Shown piece by piece: positions 1 through 5,783 of a stretch of DNA of 6,804 nucleotides. The DNA comes from Sulfurimonas sp. (lineage in GTDB: Bacteria; Campylobacterota; Campylobacteria; Campylobacterales; Sulfurimonadaceae), in contig JAFLJZ010000026.1 of the NCBI GenBank assembly GCA_022712775.1, positions 1 to 6,804 on the forward strand, in the 5' to 3' direction. Each line of letters starts with the position of its first letter. Within the stretch, counting starts at the first letter, position 1. The notes under the pieces were generated by a model. The model ran no database searches. It was not told the DNA's origin and worked only from the letters and a program-made list of their open reading frames with translations. The position numbers and the translations under genes are program-made.

Positions 1-59
1 ACAACTTTGTAATAATATTCTCACATTAATAATACAAAACACTACAAATAATAAAAAGT

Positions 60-70
60 TATACTATACT
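60..70 (+). promoter_or_regulatory. Candidate promoter -10 region for the response regulator
   Basis: Two overlapping TATACT hexamers lie at 60-65 and 65-70, each one mismatch from the TATAAT consensus, about 50 bases before the start codon. No good -35 box is visible. That is common in Campylobacterota, where AT-rich periodicity tends to replace it. The leader from 1 to 117 is AT-rich, contains no convincing gene, and is the only non-coding DNA before the regulator. In DNA this AT-rich, such hexamers also arise by chance. Confidence 0.35.
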
Positions 71-104
71 CACGTTATCACGAAATAATTACATTTTTTT
101 GATA

Positions 105-110
105 AAAGGG
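105..110 (+). promoter_or_regulatory. Ribosome binding site of the response regulator
   Basis: AAAGGG lies 7 bases before the ATG at 118 and supports that start. An out-of-frame ATG at 114 sits closer to this site but opens only a three-codon frame ending at 125, so it is not the start of the protein. Confidence 0.6.
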
Positions 111-117
111 TTTATGT

Positions 118-867
118 ATGAATGAGAAAAAAGTACTTATTGTTGAAGATGATGAAATAACTGCAATGAATTTAAAAATTTCACTTCAAAAACATGGTTA
201 TAATATTCTTGCGATTACTGATACTATAGCAGATGCAAACTCTAAAATTCGAGAGCTTCAACCAGAAATAATTTTGATAGACATCTCACTTGAAGAGAGT
301 TGCGATGGTATAGAACTAGCAAAAGAAATTAAAGCAAGACATCACATCCCTTTTATATATCTAACTTCGTATACAGATAACGAAACTATAGCACAAGCAA
401 AACTTACTGAACCTTATGGATATATTGTTAAACCTTTTGATCCAAATTCTCTTCATGCGACAATTCAAATGGCACTTTTTAAATATAACTCTGAAAAAAA
501 TACAAAACATGAAATTTCTACACTAAAGCTTGATAAATCAAATTTAGAAAAAATTCTTTACTCTAAAAAAGATGTAAATGAACCTATAGTTTTGTTTGGA
601 GAGAACTTCCATCTCGATATTAGTATCTGTGAAACATTTTACAAGGGTGTTAAAATAAAACTAACAAAAAAAGAAAATGCCTTTTTACGACTTCTTGTAT
701 CACAAATGGGACTCGTAGTAAGTTTCGAGCAGGCTATGAAATATGTTTGGGAAGAAAATGGAGCTACAGAAAATAGTGTAAGAACCCTCGTTTGGAGACT
801 AAGAAGTAAACTTGAAGTAGACATTATTAAAAATGCCTCTGGCTTAGGGTATTATATAGAAGAATAA
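118..867 (+). CDS. Response regulator, receiver plus OmpR-type winged-helix DNA-binding domain
   Basis: This 249-residue cytoplasmic protein should be a phosphorylation-controlled transcription factor. Residues 4-123 form a receiver: acidic pocket E10-D11-D12, phospho-acceptor D55 in LIDIS, switch residue T83 in YLTSY, and invariant K105 in the VKPF motif. All key residues are present, so it should accept phosphate. After a polar linker (about 125-155), residues 156-249 form a Trans_reg_C winged helix, with the recognition-helix pattern NSVRTLVWRLRSKL and the closing wing GLGYYIEE. The PYGYIVKPF style of receiver is also seen in regulators paired with PAS or hybrid kinases. The gene converges on the hybrid kinase at 872-3160 with 4 bp between stop codons, which makes the two likely partners. 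Target genes cannot be read from the sequence. Confidence 0.93.
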   Translation: MNEKKVLIVEDDEITAMNLKISLQKHGYNILAITDTIADANSKIRELQPEIILIDISLEESCDGIELAKEIKARHHIPFIYLTSYTDNETIAQAKLTEPYGYIVKPFDPNSLHATIQMALFKYNSEKNTKHEISTLKLDKSNLEKILYSKKDVNEPIVLFGENFHLDISICETFYKGVKIKLTKKENAFLRLLVSQMGLVVSFEQAMKYVWEENGATENSVRTLVWRLRSKLEVDIIKNASGLGYYIEE

Positions 868-871
868 ACTT

Positions 872-3160
872 TTATACTATTTTTATATCCTCTACTATCT
901 TTTTAATCGCTGTAAATACTTGTGTATAATCAAAGCGTGTGTTCTCCCCTCTTGCCATAATCTCTAGCTCATTTGCTTTTTCTTGTAGTATCTCTAACCT
1001 AAAATTAGCACTTGAACCTTTTATGGAATGTGCTAAAGTTCTTATTTTTTTGTAATCTTTTATATTAATAGCATTTTTTAATTCAGGCATACTCTTTTTC
1101 ATTTTTTTGATAAAAAGGTTTACTAACATAATGATTTCATCATTTGTTAAAAGAAGTTCATCACGAAGCCTATCCATATCTAAACCTACTATTTTTTTAT
1201 CTAACACTATATCTTCGGTTACAGCATCTTTGGCAATACTTATAGTTTTGAGATAAATAAAGAATACCCTTTCTAAATCTTTCATAATAATTGGTTTACC
1301 TAAAAATGAATCAAAACCATTAAGTAAACCTCTTTCCTTCGCTCCCTTAACAACATTTGCGGTTAGTGCAGAAATAGGCGTATGATGTAATCCATTTTTA
1401 TTTTCATATTTTATAATCTTATTAACAGCTTCTTGCCCATCCATTATAGGCATTTGTTCATCCATAAGGATTAAGTTATATCTTTGCTTTTTATACATCT
1501 CAAAAGCTTCTAATCCATTTACAGCAAGATCAAATGTTAACCCATATTTACCTAAAATAATTTTTATTAGTTCTTGATTAGCTTCATTATCTTCTGCAAT
1601 TAAAATATGCCCTTCAAATTGGCTTAGCATTTTTTCTTTATACTCATCTTTATATTTTTCATTGAGTAAAGCATCAAAAGTATCGTATATTTTCGAACAG
1701 TACAATGGAAAACACATAGAAGCAATATGTTCATACTCATCGTAAATATCATAATCTTTACTCATTAAAGCAACATACTTTGTAGAAGAAGAAGTAATTT
1801 TTTGCTCTATACTTTTACTTACATCTTCATAAATAAATATGAACATATCAAAATCACCATCTATAGAATTTGTAATAGTCATATTCATCCCAAAAATATT
1901 TGCATACTTCAGAAGAGAATCATACTGAAAAGGAATATTCGTATCTTTTGTGTAGAGACCTATTTTTAACTTCACCATTTCACTTATAGCATCAAATATT
2001 TTACATTGCTTTGTATGAATATCTACAGGGATTGTTGTACAAAAACAACTTCCCTTTCCTAAGACAGATTCAACACTCACATCACCATCCATCATTTGGG
2101 CAAGTTGCATCGATATTGAAAGACCTAAACCTGTACCTGTATACGTAGAACTTATCTCAGTATATTGTGCTTGCGCGAAGGCTGTAAAAATATTTTTCAT
2201 ATCTTTTTCATCGATTCCTATACCATTATCGGTAACACTTATTTTTAAAGTTTTATTTTCACAACTCGCTTCTACAGAAATAACTCCACCATTTGGGGTA
2301 AATTTTATAGCGTTACTTAAAAAGTTAGATAAAATTTGTTTTATTCGAAGAGAATCACCAAACAACTCCTTTGGAATCATCGGGTCAATAAATGATGTAA
2401 TAGTTATATCTTTACTAACGGCACTTGCAACAAAAAGTTCCATAGTATGTGAGACTTCCTCATGAATTGAGAAAAATTTTGGCTCAATAGTAAACTCACC
2501 ACTTCTAAGTTTTGAGAAATCCAAAATATCATTGATAATACTCAAAAGATTTTCTCCACTATTTTGAATAATATCAAGATATGTACTTTGCTTTTTTGTT
2601 ATGTCTTCATTAAGCATTAAGCGAACAAAACCAAGAATCGCATTGAGTGGTGTTCTAATCTCATATGACATATTTGAGAGAAAATAATCCTTTGCCTGAA
2701 CCGCGATAACTGCTTCTTGTTTTGCATCAACAAGTTTTTGAAAAATTGTGTTGGTATAAAATTGTAAAACACCTCGAAAATTTGTATCAAACATAAACCA
2801 AATTTCTTCAAATATCTCTTTAGAATTTATATTTTTTATATAAGTAAAATCAATCATAGACTTTCTAAAATGACTACAAAGCTCAAACACTTCATCAGAA
2901 CTTGTTTCTCTGTCTTTAAGATATACAAGTAACCTATTCATTACAGGACAATCACCTATTTCTACTTTTCCTGCCACAACTCCCATAAAGTAATCAAATA
3001 CTCCACCAGCATATTCCTCTATAAATACATCAGCGTCGATATTATGTAGTTTTAAAATTTTTCTAGGAGATTCTGAATGTATCCAGTTAATTAAAATATT
3101 TTGTTTTGATTGTTTAAATATATTTTGATGTTTAATAAGGTTTGGAAGAATATTTTTCAT
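872..3160 (-). CDS. Hybrid sensor histidine kinase with Tyr in place of the H-box His (HATPase, receiver and HPt intact)
   Basis: This 762-residue protein has no membrane segment or signal peptide and should be cytoplasmic. Residues 1-150 form an all-helical N-terminal region vaguely like RsbRD-type sensor domains; this assignment is weak. Residues 157-222 are a HisKA dimerisation domain whose H-box reads NMSYEIRTPLNAILGF, so Y166 stands where the phospho-accepting His belongs. HATPase_c spans about 265-382: N-box N279/N283, G1 box DNGIGID at 311-317, F-box near 325-328, G2 box GTGLGL at 342-347. Residues 397-500 look like a degenerate receiver without an acceptor Asp. Residues 517-637 are a full receiver (E523-D524, acceptor D567 in LMDEQMP, T600, K622). 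Residues 660-762 are an HPt domain with H711 in LAHSIKGSSANF. The frame is intact end to end, so this is not an obvious pseudogene. It starts 10 bases after the stop of the upstream gene, with AAGG at 3169-3172 overlapping that stop. It may work as a DivL-like pseudokinase or through its receiver and HPt. Confidence 0.92.
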   Translation of the reverse strand: MKNILPNLIKHQNIFKQSKQNILINWIHSESPRKILKLHNIDADVFIEEYAGGVFDYFMGVVAGKVEIGDCPVMNRLLVYLKDRETSSDEVFELCSHFRKSMIDFTYIKNINSKEIFEEIWFMFDTNFRGVLQFYTNTIFQKLVDAKQEAVIAVQAKDYFLSNMSYEIRTPLNAILGFVRLMLNEDITKKQSTYLDIIQNSGENLLSIINDILDFSKLRSGEFTIEPKFFSIHEEVSHTMELFVASAVSKDITITSFIDPMIPKELFGDSLRIKQILSNFLSNAIKFTPNGGVISVEASCENKTLKISVTDNGIGIDEKDMKNIFTAFAQAQYTEISSTYTGTGLGLSISMQLAQMMDGDVSVESVLGKGSCFCTTIPVDIHTKQCKIFDAISEMVKLKIGLYTKDTNIPFQYDSLLKYANIFGMNMTITNSIDGDFDMFIFIYEDVSKSIEQKITSSSTKYVALMSKDYDIYDEYEHIASMCFPLYCSKIYDTFDALLNEKYKDEYKEKMLSQFEGHILIAEDNEANQELIKIILGKYGLTFDLAVNGLEAFEMYKKQRYNLILMDEQMPIMDGQEAVNKIIKYENKNGLHHTPISALTANVVKGAKERGLLNGFDSFLGKPIIMKDLERVFFIYLKTISIAKDAVTEDIVLDKKIVGLDMDRLRDELLLTNDEIIMLVNLFIKKMKKSMPELKNAINIKDYKKIRTLAHSIKGSSANFRLEILQEKANELEIMARGENTRFDYTQVFTAIKKIVEDIKIV

Positions 3161-3168
3161 TGTAAAAG

Positions 3169-3172
3169 CCTT
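3169..3172 (-). promoter_or_regulatory. Ribosome binding site of the hybrid kinase, overlapping the upstream stop codon
   Basis: On the minus strand the TAA stop of the upstream gene (3171-3173) runs directly into AAGG, 8 bases before the kinase ATG. Sharing bases between a stop codon and the next binding site suggests one transcript and possible translational coupling. It also supports the ATG at 3160 as the kinase start. Confidence 0.65.
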
Positions 3173-3971
3173 AGTTCATTAAAAAAAATGATAAACCCAT
3201 TATAACTGATAATTTTATACATATAATAACAACAGTACCAATGATATTTCCAATCTGACAGCTACTACACGAACTGTTAATACTACCTTCATACTGGGCA
3301 TAAAAGAAATAAACTATACTCAATGTTAGTGCACTATATGATAAATATTTCTGATAAGTCCATAAAGGTTCGGAATTCATAAAAAAAGAAACAAAGAGAA
3401 CAATAAGCATAACTATAAGAATTATATTTATAAATTTTGTTATATAATCTCTTTTAAAGGTAGTTGGACAGACTTCAGAAATAGCTACATCACTACCAAA
3501 CTCTAGTTTTTTCTCAAATATATCTTTTTCTTCTTGAGATAATTTATGTAAAAAACTTGCTCCAAAAGTATAATCTATCTTTCTTTGGAGCAAGATACTA
3601 AAATCACCATCTGCTTTTAAAGAGTGCTGTTGAAGTTCTCTATCTTCATATATAACAGATATTTTTTCATGTCTTGTTACTTTTGCCGATAAACCTGGAA
3701 AATATGCTGTTTTTTCTACCGTTGTAACTGTTCCACTTGTATTAAACATTCGCGGATTAATAAGTTCTAAAAAACTACCATCACCTTTTTTTATTACAAT
3801 AATATTATACATACTACCGATTTGAAAAGCGGTAAGTGCTTCTAAAGAGTTAGCATCTATTGTATCTTTTAAATCATCGATTAGAGAAGACATTTCATCA
3901 TTAAAAATTCTAACATCTGTTGAATATTCTACACTTGGAGGGGTTGGGTATGTGATTATATCTTTAATCAT
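3171..3971 (-). CDS. Membrane protein with a catalytically degenerate peptide-deformylase-like domain
   Basis: Residues 1-157 of this 266-residue protein follow peptide deformylase (PDF) along its length. LEALTAFQIG (43-52) matches motif 1 GxGLAAxQ, keeping Q50. IIVI and LINPRMFNTSG match the next PDF strands. FPGLS (91-95) sits at EGCLS, and QRKIDYTFG (129-137) sits at QHExDHLxG, with the PDF-like KADG just before it. The Cys ligand is G93, the two His ligands are R130 and Y134, and the catalytic Glu is K131. No metal site remains, so deformylase activity is not expected. After a linker, three hydrophobic segments (about 180-198, 208-226 and 240-264) anchor it in the inner membrane. The KRDYITK stretch before the first suggests the N-terminal domain is cytoplasmic. 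A CSSC motif (C235, C238) lies between segments 2 and 3. AAGG at 3979-3982 supports the start. It is probably co-transcribed with the hybrid kinase, as a sensor or partner; that role is inference. Confidence 0.85.
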   Translation of the reverse strand: MIKDIITYPTPPSVEYSTDVRIFNDEMSSLIDDLKDTIDANSLEALTAFQIGSMYNIIVIKKGDGSFLELINPRMFNTSGTVTTVEKTAYFPGLSAKVTRHEKISVIYEDRELQQHSLKADGDFSILLQRKIDYTFGASFLHKLSQEEKDIFEKKLEFGSDVAISEVCPTTFKRDYITKFINIILIVMLIVLFVSFFMNSEPLWTYQKYLSYSALTLSIVYFFYAQYEGSINSSCSSCQIGNIIGTVVIICIKLSVIMGLSFFLMN

Positions 3972-3978
3972 TGTATTG

Positions 3979-3982
3979 CCTT
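3979..3982 (-). promoter_or_regulatory. Ribosome binding site of the deformylase-like gene
   Basis: AAGG on the minus strand lies 7 bases before the ATG at 3971 and follows a run of seven T. It supports the chosen start, which also gives a peptide-deformylase-like N-terminus (IITYPTPP) of normal length. Confidence 0.6.
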
Positions 3983-3993
3983 AAAAAAACGGG

Positions 3994-4022
3994 ATGATAG
4001 TTTGAGGGTAACTCTCTCCAAA
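3994..4022 (-). promoter_or_regulatory. Candidate promoter of the deformylase-like gene and hybrid kinase operon
   Basis: On the minus strand, TATCAT (3994-3999, one mismatch from TATAAT) lies 17 bases after TTTGGA (4017-4022), a poor -35 match. Transcription would start near 3987, leaving a very short leader before the ATG at 3971. The putative -35 falls inside the hairpin at 4010-4031, so the two calls overlap and may compete. Confidence 0.3.
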
Positions 4023-4031
4023 GGGAGAGTT
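4010..4031 (-). terminator. Hairpin after the 54-codon gene, possible weak terminator
   Basis: AACTCTC (4010-4016) pairs with GAGAGTT (4025-4031). Two further G-C pairs form inside, with one bulged T and an AAA loop. On the minus strand the hairpin begins 10 bases after the stop codon of the 54-codon gene, where a terminator would be expected. No U-tract follows directly in either direction; the nearest T run on the minus strand (T7) is about 20 bases beyond. It may end the SQR transcript weakly, or only protect its 3' end and allow read-through into the operon below. Confidence 0.45.
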
Positions 4032-4041
4032 TATGTGTGTG

Positions 4042-4206
4042 TTAGTGACTTTTATTAACAACTATTAACATTTTTATGTTTATTGCTAAAAATCTAAAAA
4101 ATTGAAAAATAACACAAGTTCTTAATTTCTTTTGAAATGAACCAGGTGTCATTGTTCCAAAATTTTGTGTGTACGCTCTAATATGTTTTTCTTCTTCTAA
4201 TGCCAT
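4042..4206 (-). CDS. Small 54-residue protein downstream of the SQR-like gene
   Basis: This short frame begins ATG at 4206 and ends TAA at 4042-4044. A strong AAAGGA (4215-4220) lies 8 bases before the ATG. The protein begins MALEEEKHIRAYTQNF, then GTMTPGSFQKKLRT, then a hydrophobic stretch at residues 31-50 that carries R38 and K45 seven residues apart. That pattern suits an amphipathic, surface-lying membrane helix better than a clean transmembrane span. It follows the SQR-like gene by 48 bases on the same strand, so co-transcription is likely, and a hairpin follows its stop. I do not recognise a named family. A membrane-associated accessory to the SQR is possible but inferred only from position. 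The good binding site, sensible composition and fit within the intergenic gap argue for a real gene. Confidence 0.7.
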   Translation of the reverse strand: MALEEEKHIRAYTQNFGTMTPGSFQKKLRTCVIFQFFRFLAINIKMLIVVNKSH

Positions 4207-4214
4207 GTGAAATG

Positions 4215-4220
4215 TCCTTT
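4215..4220 (-). promoter_or_regulatory. Ribosome binding site of the 54-codon gene
   Basis: AAAGGA on the minus strand, 8 bases before the ATG at 4206, is among the best Shine-Dalgarno matches in the window. It is the main evidence that this short frame is translated. Confidence 0.65.
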
Positions 4221-4254
4221 AATTTATTTGTATATTATTGATAGAACCTAATCC

Positions 4255-5724
4255 CTATTCAGGAATTAAAGTCCAACCTGGCTTAAGCTTAGCTTTGTAT
4301 ATAAACAAGTGATGAAGAATATGCTTAATCCAGTGACCAGCAAGTCCTATCTCACCAAAAGTATATTCAGTATCTCTACCTGTTCCAGGGTATTTATCAA
4401 AGTCTGGAATAACTGGATAAATTGTCATCGCTGCCGCAGTACCACTAAAGATTCCCTTACCAGCAGATGCAACACAAGCAGCACCCATATCTGACATTGA
4501 TGCATGATGTAACTCAGTATCATCACCTTTATTAATCATGTCGCAAACACTATGTGCTACAGCTTTTCCAATAATTCCTGAAGGCATACCAGTTCTTGGT
4601 GGTGCTGGAGTAATAACAGTACCATTTAGTGATTTCATAGGTTTTGAAATTTGATGTGGAGGTGCAAAAGCGATACCACAAGCAAAGATATTTCCGTATG
4701 CAGGACTTTGATAAGTAGAAGGCCAATCCGATGCTTTCCAGTTTTCATAAGCGCCAGCACCATAATTAGCATCAACTTTCATAAATCCACTTGGAGCAAA
4801 AATAGTATCAGTAATATCTGAACCATCTTTAGCATATGCTTTTAAATGAACACCAGCAAATGGAGGAATAAGCATAGCAAAGTCAAACTCTTCTTCGCCC
4901 ATTTCACCATCTAGTAATTCATAAGAAACTTTTCCAGCTTCTACTTTGTTTACATGCGCACCAATAATCCAAGGAATTCCACGCTCCGTAAATAATGATT
5001 CTGCAAAAATCTTAGAACTTACTGCAAAACCCATAGATTTCATATGCATTCCACCGATTCCAAAATCACCTAAAAATGATTCATTTGAAATCCATTTAAT
5101 ATCTGCCATATCACGAACACCAGCTTTATTTAACTCATGTTCGATGTTGAAGATATACTCAAATGCAGCACCTTGACATGTACATAAACCATGACCAGTA
5201 CCAACTAATATTTTTTGACGAACACCTGATTTCATTTTTACAATAGCTTCATCAAGTTTATCATTAGCATGAACAGCATGATCAGCTGTACAAACAGAAA
5301 CAGTATGCTCACCTAACTCACTACCCTCACCTAAACCTGGTGTCGCACCAAAGTTCAGTCTAGGACCAGTTGCATTGATTAAGTAATCATATTCAACCGT
5401 TTCAGTATCCCCTGCTGTATCTGCCTCTGTAGATTCAATAGTAACAAAAGCTTTTTCAATAGTGTCACTTCCTTCTGGATTTATAGAAACAGCCTTAGCT
5501 TGTTTAAATGTGATTCCAGCTTTCTTGTATACAGGAGCTAAGTCAAAAGTAACTTCTTCTTTGCTCATCTGACCAACACCAACCCAAATATTTGATGGAA
5601 TCCAGTTCCATTTTGAGTTTGGAGTAACTACGATAACTTCATGCCCTGAACCTAACCATTTTGCCGCGAAAGTAGCAGCAGTATGACCTGAAACCCCTCC
5701 ACCTAAAACAACTAATTTTGCCAT
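4255..5724 (-). CDS. sqr: Sulfide:quinone oxidoreductase-like FAD flavoprotein
   Basis: This 489-residue flavoprotein of the SQR/FCSD family probably oxidises sulfide to polysulfide or sulfur and reduces membrane quinone. The N-terminal FAD-binding motif GGGVSGHTAA is at 8-17, and the second dinucleotide motif YLINATGP at 114-121. Candidate redox cysteines are C145 (SVCTADHA), the unusual C181-x-C183 pair (GHGLCTCQGAAFEY) and C349 (NIFACGIAFAPPHQ). These sit roughly where SQRs carry their three active-site Cys. No signal peptide is present, which argues against the periplasmic flavocytochrome c subunit FccB. A C-terminal helix around GHWIKHILHHLFIYKAKL (463-480) could bind the membrane. The protein is longer than classic type I SQR (about 430). 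It may be type III or a related class, but I cannot assign the type. AAGGA at 5733-5737 supports the start. The 54-codon gene follows by 48 bases. Confidence 0.82.
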   Translation of the reverse strand: MAKLVVLGGGVSGHTAATFAAKWLGSGHEVIVVTPNSKWNWIPSNIWVGVGQMSKEEVTFDLAPVYKKAGITFKQAKAVSINPEGSDTIEKAFVTIESTEADTAGDTETVEYDYLINATGPRLNFGATPGLGEGSELGEHTVSVCTADHAVHANDKLDEAIVKMKSGVRQKILVGTGHGLCTCQGAAFEYIFNIEHELNKAGVRDMADIKWISNESFLGDFGIGGMHMKSMGFAVSSKIFAESLFTERGIPWIIGAHVNKVEAGKVSYELLDGEMGEEEFDFAMLIPPFAGVHLKAYAKDGSDITDTIFAPSGFMKVDANYGAGAYENWKASDWPSTYQSPAYGNIFACGIAFAPPHQISKPMKSLNGTVITPAPPRTGMPSGIIGKAVAHSVCDMINKGDDTELHHASMSDMGAACVASAGKGIFSGTAAAMTIYPVIPDFDKYPGTGRDTEYTFGEIGLAGHWIKHILHHLFIYKAKLKPGWTLIPE

Positions 5725-5732
5725 TTAATACT

Positions 5733-5737
5733 TCCTT
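5733..5737 (-). promoter_or_regulatory. Ribosome binding site of the SQR-like gene
   Basis: AAGGA on the minus strand lies 8 bases before the ATG at 5724. The protein then begins directly with the FAD-binding strand (AKLVVLGGG), as expected for this family, so the start is well supported. Confidence 0.65.
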
Positions 5738-5770
5738 AATTTAAAGTTTTTTTAAATAAATAATCTAATA

Positions 5771-5776
5771 ATTGTA
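5771..5776 (-). promoter_or_regulatory. Candidate -10 box for the SQR-like gene
   Basis: TACAAT on the minus strand lies in the 59-base gap between the pepN stop and the SQR-like start, giving a leader of about 40 bases. The -35 position shows no clear match. An independent promoter is plausible because the two neighbours have unrelated functions, but read-through from pepN cannot be excluded, since no terminator hairpin is visible in the gap. Confidence 0.3.
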
Positions 5777-5783
5777 CCTAATT

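Noticed and set aside
1..117. End of a gene entering from the left edge (a frame open from 2 to 88)
   Set aside because: It translates to a short Asn/Thr/Ile-rich string typical of AT-rich non-coding DNA, with no recognisable protein pattern.
639..824. Open frame on the minus strand inside the response regulator gene
   Set aside because: It lies antisense to the conserved winged-helix domain, has no family resemblance and is low in complexity, so it is a shadow frame.
2617..2811. Open frame on the minus strand within the kinase H-box region, considered as a frameshift alternative
   Set aside because: The main kinase frame reads continuously through the H-box with canonical residues on both sides; the alternative frame encodes nothing recognisable.
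3171..3971. Active peptide deformylase (def)
   Set aside because: All three metal ligands and the catalytic Glu are replaced, and def enzymes lack a membrane domain.
4309..5176. Two plus-strand open frames inside the SQR-like gene
   Set aside because: They are antisense to well-conserved flavoprotein sequence, lack ribosome binding sites and show no domain pattern.
4255..5724. Flavocytochrome c sulfide dehydrogenase subunit (FccB) as the identity of the flavoprotein
   Set aside because: There is no twin-arginine or Sec signal peptide and no cytochrome partner gene nearby; the possible C-terminal membrane helix favours an SQR.
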